Source of the DNA: Novosphingobium sp.
GTDB lineage: Bacteria > Pseudomonadota > Alphaproteobacteria > Sphingomonadales > Sphingomonadaceae
Assembly: GCF_027531025.1 (NCBI RefSeq)
Contig: NZ_JAPZQX010000006.1
Coordinates: 1-64,000 of the forward strand
Direction of reading: 5' to 3'
DNA: 64,000 nucleotides
Shown: one piece after another, positions 26,408 to 37,298 of the stretch
How the letters are laid out: each line of letters opens with the position of its first letter
Position numbering within the stretch: the first letter of the stretch is position 1
Program-made: the position numbers and the translations under genes
Notes under the pieces: generated by a model
Database searches by the model: none
What the model was told of the DNA's origin: nothing
What the model saw: only the letters and a program-made list of their open reading frames with translations

Positions 26408-27103
26408 TTACTTGCTGCCGCCCTTGGCCGAAACGCCGCGGTCATTCGCGGCCAGAGTGCCGAGCCATGAGTCGCCCTGCATGTAGGGCACCGGGTTGAC
26501 CGCCATGCCGGCGATGCGGACTTCATAGTGGAGGTGCGGACCGGTCGAGCGGCCGGTCGAGCCGACATAACCGATCAGGTCACCCTTCTTCACTTCCTGC
26601 CCCTCGGCCACGTTAAGGCGCGACATATGGCCATAACGGGTCTCCAGCGAGGCGCCATGATCGAGCGAGATGAACAGGCCATAGCCGCTGAACCAATCAG
26701 CCCGGGTCACCACGCCATCGGCGCTGGCATAGATCGGGGTGCCAGTCGGCGCAGCCAGGTCAATTCCCTTGTGCGCGCGGCGGCCGCCCAGCACCGGGTG
26801 GGTGCGCATGCCGAAGCCGCTGGTCAGCGAGGCGCCATCCAGCGGCATGCGCGACGGGATCGAAACGGTGCGAGTACGGGTGGCGGGAGCCGCGGTGGTG
26901 CCATTCCAGCTGGCGAACAGGCGGCGGAACTCATCATCGCCGCGCGTGCCGGCCTTGGCGGCCTGGGCTTCACGCAGCGGGGCGGCGATATCTGCGGCGC
27001 TGCTGGAGCTGGCGACTGCCGGAGTGGCAAGACCGAGGCCCGCGACCACGGCGAGAGCGCCGATTACCTTGCGAACCTGGGCAAAAAACACGTTGGCGAC
27101 CAC
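26408..27103 (-). CDS. M23 family metallopeptidase (murein endopeptidase)
   Basis: This 231-residue exported protein has a signal peptide (VIGALAVVAGLGLATPAVAS) and a C-terminal LytM/M23 domain. The zinc site is formed by His and Asp in RRAHKGIDLAAPTGTPIYA and the HLH of GPHLHYEVRI. Such enzymes cut cross-links in peptidoglycan, or serve as activators when the site is degenerate; here the ligands appear intact. It has its own terminator at 26352-26380. The 145 bases upstream contain no gene. Confidence 0.9.
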   Translation of the reverse strand: MVANVFFAQVRKVIGALAVVAGLGLATPAVASSSSAADIAAPLREAQAAKAGTRGDDEFRRLFASWNGTTAAPATRTRTVSIPSRMPLDGASLTSGFGMRTHPVLGGRRAHKGIDLAAPTGTPIYASADGVVTRADWFSGYGLFISLDHGASLETRYGHMSRLNVAEGQEVKKGDLIGYVGSTGRSTGPHLHYEVRIAGMAVNPVPYMQGDSWLGTLAANDRGVSAKGGSK

Positions 27104-27248
27104 TTACAAACCCTAACACCCGTGGGCGGAATTCCTTGCCGGAACCCGTCCGAACCCCTGTCTTTCATTGCCTGCCGTGGCGGCCTGCAACCCGATTTTG
27201 TGAGATGGTCGGACCCCCCGCCGTCTCGTTGGGGTGGTTAAAGCCGGG

Positions 27249-28046
27249 TCAGGCCGGGGCCGCAACCCCTGCATAGAAAGAGCGCGGTAAACCGGCTGCC
27301 TGACGCGCCGAGTCGTTGAACGGTGGCTTAACAGCTCCGCGAAAATACGTGGCGACGAGCGATTTCCATAGGATTTCTGCGGATTCGCCCCGGGCGGCCG
27401 CAACTGCGCCGAAATGCGTTGCGCCGAATCGAACGTGGGCGATTTCGTCGTCAAGGATTCGTTCAAGGACCCGCGCGCCGGTTTCGTCACCGGCTGCCCG
27501 GACCCGCTCGAGCGTGTGCGGCGTCACGTCCAGCCCGCGCGCCTCGAGCACCATCGGCACGACGGCGAGTCGGGCGGCGACATCGTGGCGGGTGGCATGG
27601 GCGGCATCCCACAGCCCGTCGTGGGCCGGCAGCGCGCCATAGAACGAGCCAAGGCTGCGCAGCCGCCGCGCCAGCAGACCGAAATGCATCGCTTCGTCCG
27701 CCGCGACCGCGAGGAAGTCCGACACGAACTGTCGACCCATCGCCGCACCGAATCGCCCCGCCATGTCGAGCGCCAGGTCGATTGCCACGAATTCGATATG
27801 CGCCAGCGAATGCCACAGCGCGATCCGGGCCCGCTCCGACCCGCCCTTGCCGCGCTTGGGCATCCGATTCGGCGGCGGCAGCTCGGGCAGATCGGGCCTG
27901 GCCGGGCGATCGGGCATGGCGCAGTCGAAGGCGAAGTCCAGCCGCCCTGCCGCCCAGTCCCGCGCGACGCCGCGCGCGGCAAAGGCCTTGGCGGTGGGAT
28001 CGGCGGTCAGCAGGGCGGCGCGGATCGCGCTGGCGACGGACGGCAT
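27249..28046 (-). CDS. ferritin-like DUF455 protein
   Basis: This 265-residue protein of the DUF455 group has a ferritin-like four-helix core. Candidate iron-binding Glu and His residues lie in LWHSLAHIEFVAIDLALD, AADEAMHFGLLARRL and ILDDEIAHVRFGATHF. These give the paired EXXH pattern of di-iron proteins. The family is sometimes linked to tRNA hydroxylases such as MiaE by fold, but substrates are unknown. It is followed on the same strand by bcp-like genes upstream, ten bases away. Confidence 0.85.
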   Translation of the reverse strand: MPSVASAIRAALLTADPTAKAFAARGVARDWAAGRLDFAFDCAMPDRPARPDLPELPPPNRMPKRGKGGSERARIALWHSLAHIEFVAIDLALDMAGRFGAAMGRQFVSDFLAVAADEAMHFGLLARRLRSLGSFYGALPAHDGLWDAAHATRHDVAARLAVVPMVLEARGLDVTPHTLERVRAAGDETGARVLERILDDEIAHVRFGATHFGAVAAARGESAEILWKSLVATYFRGAVKPPFNDSARQAAGLPRSFYAGVAAPA

Positions 28047-28056
28047 GGCTGCGGGG

Positions 28057-28527
28057 TCAGAGTGCCTGGGCGGCGGCCAGCACTTCGGCGGCGTGGCCCT
28101 TGACCTTCACCGGGCTCCACACCTGCGCCACCTTGCCATCGGCGCCGACCAGCACGGTCGAGCGGACCATGCCCATGTAGCTGCGGCCATACATCGACTT
28201 TTCGGTCCAGAACCCCAGCGCGTCCGACAGGCCGCCGTCTTCCGGATCGCTGGCAAGCGGGGCGGTCAGGCCGTGCTTGGCGATGAACTTCTCGTGCTTC
28301 TTCGGCGGGTCCTTGCTGATCCCCAGCAGCGCCGTCCCTGCCGCCGCGAAATCGGCGGAAAGCGCCGAGAAGTCGAGGTTTTCGGTGGTGCAGCCGGGGG
28401 TATCATCCTTGGGATAGAAGAACAGAACCAGCTTCTGCCCGCCATAGTCCGACGGGCGCACGGCGCTGCCATCGGGGCGGGTCAGGGCAATGTCGGGCAG
28501 GCTTGCGCCGGGGGCAATCGTGCTCAT
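28057..28527 (-). CDS. bcp: thioredoxin-dependent peroxiredoxin, Bcp type, single cysteine
   Basis: This 156-residue peroxiredoxin of the PrxQ/Bcp group reduces hydroperoxides in the cytoplasm. The peroxidatic Cys is in FFYPKDDTPGCTTENLDFS. The usual PrxQ resolving Cys five residues later (as in GCTxxxC) is replaced: the residues are Asn-Leu-Asp, and there is no other Cys in the protein. It should therefore work by a 1-Cys mechanism with an external thiol. The start is ATG at 28527, sharing one base with the glnE stop (TGATG), which implies translational coupling. A TTG one codon earlier is less likely. Confidence 0.92.
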   Translation of the reverse strand: MSTIAPGASLPDIALTRPDGSAVRPSDYGGQKLVLFFYPKDDTPGCTTENLDFSALSADFAAAGTALLGISKDPPKKHEKFIAKHGLTAPLASDPEDGGLSDALGFWTEKSMYGRSYMGMVRSTVLVGADGKVAQVWSPVKVKGHAAEVLAAAQAL

Positions 28528-31241
28528 CAATCGATCTCCAGTTCCTGTTCAAAGGTGGCCGACCAGGTTGCCGCAACCGTCTGTCGCGCCGTGGCCAGTG
28601 CCGCCAGCAAGCCGTTCCAGTCTGCGCAGCCGCAGGCCCGGGCGAGCACTGCCCGCGCCGCCTGCGGTGGTTCCCGGCCTTCGGGCGCAAGCAGCCGCGC
28701 GGCTACCAGCAACCGGCCCATTAGGCGATAGGCCTCGCTCAGCGAAGACGGGACAAGGCCCGCATCGGCGAGCCCTACCAGCGCTTCGGACAGCGCGGGG
28801 GTTAGCCCTCTCCCCTCGCGCAATTGGAGATAATGGATCACGAATTCGAGGTCGACCAGCCCGCCGCGCAGCAGCTTCACGTCAAGCGGGCCTTTCGCGG
28901 GCTTGTGGCGGGCCATTTCGGCGCGCATCGCCAGCACATCCTCGCGCAGCTTGGCAGGATCGCGCGGGCGGGTCAGTTCGGCCCGGACGATCGTGCGCAG
29001 TTCGTCCTGCGCCGTTCCTGGCCCGAACAACGGGCGGGCGCGGGTCAGCGCCATGTGTTCCCAGGTCCAGGCGTTTTCGCGCTGGTAGCGGGCGAAGCTA
29101 TCGAGGCTGACCGCGAGTGGCCCCTGCGCGCCGGACGGGCGCAGCCGGGTATCGACCTCGTAAAGCGCGCCCTCGGCCGTGGGAACGGACAGTGCCGCGC
29201 TGACCCGCTGGGCCAGACGGTTGAAGTAGAGCGTCGCCCCTAGCGGGCGGCCGCTATCGGATTCCGCGCCGTGATCGCCGCTGAACAGGAACACGATGTC
29301 GAGGTCCGAGGCATGGGTCAGCGCCCCGCCGCCGAACCGACCGAGGCCCATGATAACCAGGGCGCAGCCCGGCACTCGGCCGTGGACGCGCTCGAATTCG
29401 GCAATTGTGGCGGCGGCCAGCACAGCCAGCGCGGCTTCGGCCACGCGGGCAAGCGCGGCGGCAATTTCCAGCGGATCGGTGCTGCCCTCGATCAATTGGA
29501 CGCCCAGCGCAAAGCGCAATTCGCCGACCTTGCGCCGCACCCGGCCGAGCAGCGCCTCGTAATCATCGTCAGCTTCGCCCCTAGCCATGACTTCGACAAG
29601 ATCGAACACTTCTCCGGGCAGATCGAAGGCGCTGGCATCGATCAGCGGATCGAGCAGATCGGCTCGCTGTGCCAGCGCGTCGGCCAGCGGCGGGGCCAGG
29701 CACAGCACCCGCGCGACCAGATCGGCCAGGCCAGGCCGGGCTTCGAGCAGCCGGAACAGATTGACCGCGCTGGGCAAGTTGGTGAGCAGTTGCTCCCACC
29801 TGAGCAGCGCGTGGAGCGGTTCGGGCGCGGCGGCAAAGGCAGCCAGCAGACGCGGCTGGACGGCATCGAAGGCGGCGCGGGCCGCCTCGCTGCGCAGCAC
29901 CCTGAGCTTGCCGCTGCGCCAGCCTTCGATCCGGGCGGCCAGCACTTCGGGTTCGGGAAAGCCCAGTCGTTCGATCTCGGCGGCCAGGGCGGCACCACTG
30001 CGCGGAGCGGAGACGGCAACGCTGGTCTCTTCGCCGGCATGTTCGGCCACCAGCCGGTCATAGCGCTGGCCGACCGCCTCGGTGATCCCGGCCAGTTCCG
30101 CCACCAGCGCCGCACCATCGGCCAGACCGTCGAGCCGGGCGACATTGTCGAGCGCGGCCGGATCCAGCGGGAGACTGTGGGTCTGCTGGTCGGCTACCAT
30201 CTGCAAGCGGTGCTCCAGCACCCGCAGCCGGTCATAGCTGTCGCCAAGCAGCACGGCGTCTTCGCCTGCGATGATCCCGGCTGCGGCAAGGGCATCCAGG
30301 CTGGCCCGGGTGCCGCGCAGGCGGATCGAGGGATTGCGGCCGCCGTGGATCAGCTGGTGAATCTGGGCGAAGAATTCGACCTCGCGGATTCCGCCGCGTC
30401 CCTTCTTCAGGTCGAAGCCGGGGCCAGGCGCCTTGGGGCCATGATGGTTGGCCCTGATCCGACCGGTCAGCCGACCGACTTCGGCAATCGCCCCGAAATC
30501 GAGGCTCTTGCGCCAGACAAAGGGCCGGATCGCGGCAAGGAAGGCTTCCCCCGCCGCGATATCCCCGGCGCAGGCCCGCGCACGGATGAAGGCGGCCCGT
30601 TCCCAGGCGAGGGCCGAGCTTTCGTAATGGGTCAGCGCGGCATCGATCGGGATCGCCAGCGGGCTGACCTCGCTGGCCGGGCGCAGCCGCAGGTCGACCC
30701 GGAAGACATAGCCCTCGTGATCGACGTGGCTCATCAGTTCCATCAGGCTACGCGCCACGCGCTGGGCAGCCTCGCCCGGCTCGTCGCGTTCGCGTCGGGG
30801 CAGCAGGGTGGGGTCGTAAAGCAGGATGGGGTCGATGTCCGAGCTGTAGTTCAGTTCGCGCGCGCCATGTTTGCCGAGCGCGAGGGCGAGGAACCCGGCC
30901 GGCTCCGCATCGGGGACGCGGCGACGGATCGCTTCGGCAATCGCAGCATCAAGCGCGCGGTCGGCAAAGGCGGAAAGCTCGCCGGTGACGCGGAGCAGGG
31001 GGAAGGCTCCGGCCAGGTCCCCCACCGCGAGGGCAAGGGCCAGTGCCTGCTTCTCGCGCCGCAGCGCAGAGCCGATGGTGGGCGCGCCTTCACCCGCTTC
31101 CTTGGCCGAGGCCAGCGCGGCTTCGCCATCGCCGCTCGCCAGCAGTTCGGCCAGCGCCGGCAGCCGCTCCAGCCCCTGCGCCAGGTAGGGGGCATGGGCA
31201 CGGGCGCGCGCCAGGGCTGAGGTCCAGTCGGCATTCATCAT
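28527..31241 (-). CDS. glnE: bifunctional glutamine synthetase adenylyltransferase/adenylyl-removing enzyme
   Basis: GlnE adenylylates and deadenylylates glutamine synthetase in response to PII and glutamine, tuning nitrogen assimilation. At 904 residues it is normal for alphaproteobacteria. It has two nucleotidyltransferase domains: the adenylyl-removing half with GKHGARELNYSSDIDPILLYD, and the adenylyl-transferring half with MGLGRFGGGALTHASDLDIVFLF. Both carry the metal-binding DxD. The linker helical domains and the C-terminal helical bundle are complete. The start is the first of two tandem ATGs at 31241; the M28 peptidase starts divergently at 31316. Confidence 0.97.
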   Translation of the reverse strand: MMNADWTSALARARAHAPYLAQGLERLPALAELLASGDGEAALASAKEAGEGAPTIGSALRREKQALALALAVGDLAGAFPLLRVTGELSAFADRALDAAIAEAIRRRVPDAEPAGFLALALGKHGARELNYSSDIDPILLYDPTLLPRRERDEPGEAAQRVARSLMELMSHVDHEGYVFRVDLRLRPASEVSPLAIPIDAALTHYESSALAWERAAFIRARACAGDIAAGEAFLAAIRPFVWRKSLDFGAIAEVGRLTGRIRANHHGPKAPGPGFDLKKGRGGIREVEFFAQIHQLIHGGRNPSIRLRGTRASLDALAAAGIIAGEDAVLLGDSYDRLRVLEHRLQMVADQQTHSLPLDPAALDNVARLDGLADGAALVAELAGITEAVGQRYDRLVAEHAGEETSVAVSAPRSGAALAAEIERLGFPEPEVLAARIEGWRSGKLRVLRSEAARAAFDAVQPRLLAAFAAAPEPLHALLRWEQLLTNLPSAVNLFRLLEARPGLADLVARVLCLAPPLADALAQRADLLDPLIDASAFDLPGEVFDLVEVMARGEADDDYEALLGRVRRKVGELRFALGVQLIEGSTDPLEIAAALARVAEAALAVLAAATIAEFERVHGRVPGCALVIMGLGRFGGGALTHASDLDIVFLFSGDHGAESDSGRPLGATLYFNRLAQRVSAALSVPTAEGALYEVDTRLRPSGAQGPLAVSLDSFARYQRENAWTWEHMALTRARPLFGPGTAQDELRTIVRAELTRPRDPAKLREDVLAMRAEMARHKPAKGPLDVKLLRGGLVDLEFVIHYLQLREGRGLTPALSEALVGLADAGLVPSSLSEAYRLMGRLLVAARLLAPEGREPPQAARAVLARACGCADWNGLLAALATARQTVAATWSATFEQELEID

Positions 31242-31315
31242 GCCCGTGCTTGCGAAGGGGGCGCGGCTCTGTCAATCGGCGGGCCGACCAGAACTTGCGA
31301 AAGGTGACACCGCCC

Positions 31316-32976
<1,661 letters not shown>

Positions 32977-32977
<1 letters not shown>

Positions 32978-33966
32978 TGGACCAGCCGTCCGTCTGGATG
33001 CCGCCCGAATGGCACCCGCAGGACTGGATCTGGATCGGCTTTCCGCACGATCCGGTCGAATGGCCGGGCTTTCTTGAGCGCGCGCAGGAGCAGATCGCGC
33101 AGTTTGCCAATGTCGTGGCCGAGAGCGGCCAGGAAGTGCGGCTGATCGTCCGCGACGAGGCGAACCGGGCGCGGGCGGCGGCGCTGTGCAGCGCGGCGGT
33201 GAAGCTCGAAGTGCGGCGCTATGGCGATGTCTGGCTGCGCGATACCGGGCCGCTGGTGGTGCAGCGCGATGGCCAGCCGCTCGGCCAGCGGTTCGGCTTC
33301 AATGGCTGGGGCGGCAAGTACCTGATGGAGGGCGATCAGGAAATCGGCGCGGAACTGGCGGAAAGCGCCGGGTTGCCGGTGGCCGGTGCCGACTGGGTGC
33401 TGGAAGGTGGCGCGCTCGATTGCGATGGCACGGGCCTTGTCGCCACGACCGAGCAGTGCCTCTTGAACCCCAACCGCAACCCTGCCTTGTCGCGCGCCGA
33501 TCTCGAGGCGCGGCTGGCCCGCGACCTGGGCTTCACCCGGGTGCTGTGGCTGGGCGATGGGCTGATCAACGATCACACCGACGGCCATGTCGATAACCTC
33601 GCGCGGTTCGTGGCGCCGGGCGTACTGGCCGTGCCGCGCGCTACCGGGGCGGATGACCCGAACGCGGCGATCTATGCCGACGCAAAGGTGCGGGCCGAAG
33701 CCTTTGGCCTCAAGGTGGCCGAAGTGCCGTCGCCCGGCCGCGTGGAGAGCGAGGGCGGGCGGATCGAACCGGCGAGCTACATGAACTTTGCCGTGACCAG
33801 CAATGTCGTGGTCGTCCCGACCTATGGTACCCGCCATGACGAGGACGGCGTCGCGGCGATCCAGGCGCTGTTCCCGGATCGTGCCGTGGTTGGCGTGCTG
33901 GCCGATGCCGTGCTGGCGGGTGGCGGCTCGTTCCACTGCGCCAGCCAGCAGATGCCCCGGTTCTGA
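32977..33966 (+). CDS. aguA: agmatine deiminase
   Basis: This 329-residue peptidyl-arginine-deiminase-family enzyme converts agmatine to N-carbamoylputrescine and ammonia, leading to putrescine. The family signatures are RYGDVWLRDTGPL, NGWGGKY, LEGGALDCDGTG, NDHTDGHVDN (substrate-binding and catalytic His/Asp) and the nucleophile C321 in GGGSFHCASQQMP at the C-terminus. The start is ATG at 32977, sharing a base with the upstream M28 peptidase stop. The usual partner N-carbamoylputrescine amidase (aguB) is not adjacent. The nitrilase at 21089 belongs to the same superfamily but carries a nitrilase signature. Confidence 0.95.
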
Positions 33967-33987
33967 TTGAAATCAACCTCACCTGCC

Positions 33988-34086
33988 CCGTTCGTGCTGA
34001 GCTTGTCGAAGCACCGCTCTTCTTCTTGAACATGTCACCGCGCCCGCAAGAAGAGGACGGCCCTTCGACAAGCTCAGGGCGAACGG
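33988..34086. repeat. imperfect inverted repeat, sphingomonad REP-like element
   Basis: A left arm at 33988-34016 (CCGTTCGTGCTGAGCTTGTC followed by GAAGCACCG) and a right arm at 34059-34086 (GGCCCTTCGACAAGCTCAGG followed by GCGAACGG) are near-perfect inverted copies. Inside them CTCTTCTTCTTG and CAAGAAGAG extend the pairing. The whole could fold as a long cruciform or mRNA hairpin. It lies between aguA and the hydroxyphenylpyruvate dioxygenase gene, where it may also act as a terminator for aguA. Such arms with GAGCTTGTCGAAG are common extragenic repeats in sphingomonads (general knowledge). Confidence 0.85.
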
Positions 34087-34136
34087 AGTGTTGGGGGGGA
34101 GCCCGCGAATCCTTGACTCCTGACCCTTGCGGATTT

Positions 34137-34152
34137 AGTTTCAACTGAAACT
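34137..34152. promoter_or_regulatory. palindromic operator upstream of hydroxyphenylpyruvate dioxygenase
   Basis: AGTTTCA and TGAAACT form a perfect 7-2-7 inverted repeat 28 bases before the start codon. A looser outer repeat (GGATTT and AAATCC) extends it. Size and position fit a dimeric repressor site, for example of the MarR, GntR or IclR type, overlapping the promoter. The binding protein is not in the window. Confidence 0.6.
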
Positions 34153-34179
34153 GAAATCCGCGACAGGAGCTTGCTGCCC

Positions 34180-35268
34180 ATGGCCGACCTTTTCGAAAAC
34201 CCGCTGGGCCTCGACGGGTTCGAATTCGTCGAATTCTGCGCGCCGGAAAAGGGCGTGCTGGAGCCGGTCTTTGCCGCGATGGGCTTTACCGAGATCGCCC
34301 GCCACCGGTCCAAGGACGTGACGCTGTGGCGCCAGGGCGACATCAACCTGATCGCCAACTACGAGCCGAAGAGCCCGGCCTGGTACTTTGCCCAGGAACA
34401 CGGTCCTTCGGCCTGCGGGATGGGCTGGCGGGTGCGCGATGCAGCCAAGGCCTATGCCGAGGCGATCGAGCGCGGGGCCGAGCCGGTCGAAAGTCGCACC
34501 GGGGTTATGGAACTGCGCCTGCCCGCTTTCCGCGGCATCGGCGGCTCCATGATCTACCTGATCGACCGCTATGGGGAAGACCTGTCGATCTATGACATCG
34601 ACTTTGTCTACCACCCCGGCGTCGATCGCCACCCGGTCGGCACGGGCCTTCAGCTGATCGATCACCTGACCCACAACGTCTATGGCGGGCGCATGGCCCA
34701 CTGGGCCTCGTTCTATGAGCGGATCGCCGGTTTCCGCGAGATCCGCTATTTCGACATCAAGGGCGAATATACCGGCCTCACCAGCAAGGCGATGACCGCG
34801 CCCGATGGCAAGATCCGCATTCCGCTGAACGAGGAAGGCGCCGGGGGCGGCGGCCAGATCGAGGAATACCTGCGCGCCTACAACGGCGAGGGGATCCAGC
34901 ACATCGCCTTTGCCTGCGACGATCTTTACGCCGTCTGGGACCGGCTCAAGGCCCTGGGCACGCCCTTCGCGCCCGCACCGCCGGCGACCTATTACGAGAT
35001 GCTCGACGAGCGCCTGCCCGGTCACGGCGAGCCGGTCGGCGAGCTGCAATCGCGCGGCATCCTGCTCGATGGCTCGACCGAGAACAACGATCCGCGCCTG
35101 CTGCTGCAGATCTTCAGCCAGACCATGATCGGGCCGGTGTTCTTCGAATTCATCCAGCGCAAGAAGGACGAGGGCTTTGGTGAGGGCAACTTCACCGCCC
35201 TGTTCAAGTCGATCGAGGCCGACCAGATCCGCCGCGGCGCGCTGCAGGTTGAAGGAGCCGCCGAATGA
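34180..35268 (+). CDS. hpd: 4-hydroxyphenylpyruvate dioxygenase
   Basis: This 362-residue Fe(II) enzyme of tyrosine degradation converts 4-hydroxyphenylpyruvate to homogentisate. The iron ligands are H162 (LIDHLTHNV), H241 ([10 protein letters not shown]) and E323 (FFEFIQRK). Other family segments are [19 protein letters not shown], and [26 protein letters not shown] and [14 protein letters not shown]. The start is ATG at 34180 with AGGAG ten bases upstream. Expression is probably controlled through the palindrome at 34137-34152. It overlaps the next gene (VOC protein) by four bases. Confidence 0.97.
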   Translation: MADLFENPLGLDGFEFVEFCAPEKGVLEPVFAAMGFTEIARHRSKDVTLWRQGDINLIANYEPKSPAWYFAQEHGPSACGMGWRVRDAAKAYAEAIERGAEPVESRTGVMELRLPAFRGIGGSMIYLIDRYGEDLSIYDIDFVYHPGVDRHPVGTGLQLIDHLTHNVYGGRMAHWASFYERIAGFREIRYFDIKGEYTGLTSKAMTAPDGKIRIPLNEEGAGGGGQIEEYLRAYNGEGIQHIAFACDDLYAVWDRLKALGTPFAPAPPATYYEMLDERLPGHGEPVGELQSRGILLDGSTENNDPRLLLQIFSQTMIGPVFFEFIQRKKDEGFGEGNFTALFKSIEADQIRRGALQVEGAAE

Positions 35269-35822
35269 CCGCCGTGCCAAAGCTCGAACGCATCCACCAC
35301 GTCGCCTATCGCTGCCGCGACGCGAAGGAGACGGTGGAATGGTACCAGCGCGTGCTCGGCATGCGTTACACCACGGCCTTTGCCGAGGACCATGTGCCCT
35401 CGACCGGGGAATTCGATCCCTACATGCACGTGTTCCTCGATTGCGGGGGCGGCAATGTCCTGGCCTTCTTCGAGCTGCCGAACCAGCCGGAAATGGGCAA
35501 GGATCCCGCTACCCCGGCCTGGGTCCAGCACCTGGCCTTCAAGGTGGCCGATCTGGACGCGCTGCTGGCGGCCAAGGCCCATATCGAAAGCCTGGGGATC
35601 GAAGTGCTGGGGCCGACCTATCACGGCATCTTCCGCTCGATCTATTTCTTCGATCCCAACGGCCACCGGCTGGAGCTGGCCTGCGATATCGGCACGCCCG
35701 ATCAGTATGCCGAGCTTGCCGCAGTGGCTCCGGCCATGCTGCATGACTGGGCCGAAACGAAGCGCGCCCCGCGCCATGCCGCCTGGCTCCACGAGGACCC
35801 GGCCGAGCGCGGCGACTCCTAA
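35265..35822 (+). CDS. VOC (glyoxalase/bleomycin-resistance) family protein
   Basis: This 185-residue single vicinal-oxygen-chelate protein has metal-ligand candidates His in [10 protein letters not shown], and Glu in FELPNQ, and His/Glu in the second motif ([11 protein letters not shown], and [14 protein letters not shown]). It overlaps the hydroxyphenylpyruvate dioxygenase gene by four bases (ATGA), so it is co-translated with it and probably acts in or near aromatic amino acid breakdown. The reaction is not evident: lyase, dioxygenase and isomerase activities all occur in the superfamily. The 3' end overlaps the convergent HAD–UbiA gene by four bases. Confidence 0.88.
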   Translation: MTAVPKLERIHHVAYRCRDAKETVEWYQRVLGMRYTTAFAEDHVPSTGEFDPYMHVFLDCGGGNVLAFFELPNQPEMGKDPATPAWVQHLAFKVADLDALLAAKAHIESLGIEVLGPTYHGIFRSIYFFDPNGHRLELACDIGTPDQYAELAAVAPAMLHDWAETKRAPRHAAWLHEDPAERGDS

Positions 35823-37294
35823 ATCCGTTCGAGCAGCGGTTCCGGGCCGACCAGCGCGGCAAGGAAGATCGCGCCAATCATGGCGCCCAGCGCCAGGCTG
35901 CGCCGGTCGCGGATCGCGAAGGCTACCGGATCGCCCTCCACCTCGCCGCGCCGGGCCATCAGCCAGACGCGGTTCAGCCAGTAGAGCAGCGGCAGGCAGG
36001 CCAGCATGAGCAGGTCGGGCGCGGCATAGTTCTGCATCGTCGCCGGGTCATGGGCGAACAGGGCCAGGACCAGGATCGCCACCATCCCCGCGGCCACGCC
36101 CGAGGCCATGACCAGATCGAGATCGCCGCCGACATAGCCACGCCCCTTGACCAGCTGGGCGGGATCGGTGCTGCCCTGGATCTCGATATAACGCTTCAGG
36201 TAAGCCAGGCTCAGGAACAGGAAGATCGAGAACAGCGCCAGCCAATAGCTGATCGCCACGCCCACGGCCGCCCCGCCGATCCAGATCCGGATGGTATAGA
36301 GCATGGCCAGCGCAATGGCATCGGCCACCATCGCCGCCTTCAGGCGCAACGAATAGGCCAGCGACAGGGCGACATAGGCCAGCAGCCAGCCGGTCAGCGT
36401 TGCGCCGCCGGTCAGCCAGCCCGCTGCCAGCCCGCCCAGGCCCAGCACCACCGACCAGCCCAGCGCTGCCGGGATCGAAAGATCGCCATGGGCCAGCGGG
36501 CGCAGGCGCTTGGTGCGATGCATGCGATCGGCATCGATATCGAGCAGATCGTTGATCAGGTAGATCGCCGAGGCGATGGCCGACATGGCTACTGCGGCAA
36601 CGACAGCCTTGGCGACCAGCACGGGATCGAGGAACTGCCCGGACATCAGCAGCGGGACCAGCACCAGCGCGTTCTTGGCCCACTGGTGCGGGCGCAGCGC
36701 CTTTACCAGGGTGCCGAACTGGCCGGGCGGGGGCGGGCCGAGCCGCGCGGCGCTGCCATCATCGGGCAACAGGCCCAGCGTCCAGCCCTGCCGGGCAGCG
36801 GCCCACAGCGGGCGGTCAGCGGCGCTATCGCCCACATAGTCGAATGGTGCTTCGTTACCGATCCGCGCACGGATCGCCGAAAGCTTGGCCCGGCCTTTCA
36901 GGTTGTGGCGGCGCGTGCTGGCGATCACCGGATCGGTCAGGCCCAGATGGCGGGCGATGGCCGCAACCGGGCGCCAATGGCTGGCGCTGGCCAGGATCAC
37001 CGGGCGGCCTTCGGCCTTCGCCGCGGCAATCAGGTCCAGAACTTCGGCACGAAAGGGCAGGCGATCGGGCCGGACGGGATCGTGCCGGGCGGCAAAGGTC
37101 TTGGCTGCGGCCCGGCCTTGAAGCAGGGCCAGGATCAGCCGCAGGGCCAGCAACAGGCCCGAGCGGGCGACGCGGACGAAGCTTTCGAGGCTGATATCCG
37201 CCCGCAACAGCGTACCGTCGACATCGATGAACAGCGGAACCGGCTGGGCCGGGGCAGCGCGCCTAGCAGCGCTGATGGGCTGGTGCACGGTCAT
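35819..37294 (-). CDS. HAD phosphatase fused to UbiA-fold polyprenyl-phosphate phosphoribosyltransferase-like domain
   Basis: This 491-residue protein has two domains. Residues about 18-200 are a HAD hydrolase: motif I FIDVDGTLLRAD (D24, D26), motif II ILASASHWRP and motif IV YVGDSAADRPLW. Residues about 205-490 are a polytopic UbiA-fold transferase with KALRPHQWAKNALVLVPLL, the Asp-rich prenyl/Mg motif NDLLDIDADRMHRTK near 248 and RPLAHGDLS. YLKRYIEIQG and KGRGY occur further on. The RPxQWxKNxLV and KRYxE signatures are those of decaprenyl-phosphate phosphoribosyltransferase (Rv3806c group) rather than quinone-forming UbiA. A HAD domain could remove the 5-phosphate from the polyprenyl-phosphoribose product. 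It is the last gene of an operon with an SMR-type protein four bases upstream and a GT-C transferase. Confidence 0.85.
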   Translation of the reverse strand: MTVHQPISAARRAAPAQPVPLFIDVDGTLLRADISLESFVRVARSGLLLALRLILALLQGRAAAKTFAARHDPVRPDRLPFRAEVLDLIAAAKAEGRPVILASASHWRPVAAIARHLGLTDPVIASTRRHNLKGRAKLSAIRARIGNEAPFDYVGDSAADRPLWAAARQGWTLGLLPDDGSAARLGPPPPGQFGTLVKALRPHQWAKNALVLVPLLMSGQFLDPVLVAKAVVAAVAMSAIASAIYLINDLLDIDADRMHRTKRLRPLAHGDLSIPAALGWSVVLGLGGLAAGWLTGGATLTGWLLAYVALSLAYSLRLKAAMVADAIALAMLYTIRIWIGGAAVGVAISYWLALFSIFLFLSLAYLKRYIEIQGSTDPAQLVKGRGYVGGDLDLVMASGVAAGMVAILVLALFAHDPATMQNYAAPDLLMLACLPLLYWLNRVWLMARRGEVEGDPVAFAIRDRRSLALGAMIGAIFLAALVGPEPLLERI

Positions 37295-37298
37295 CGGA

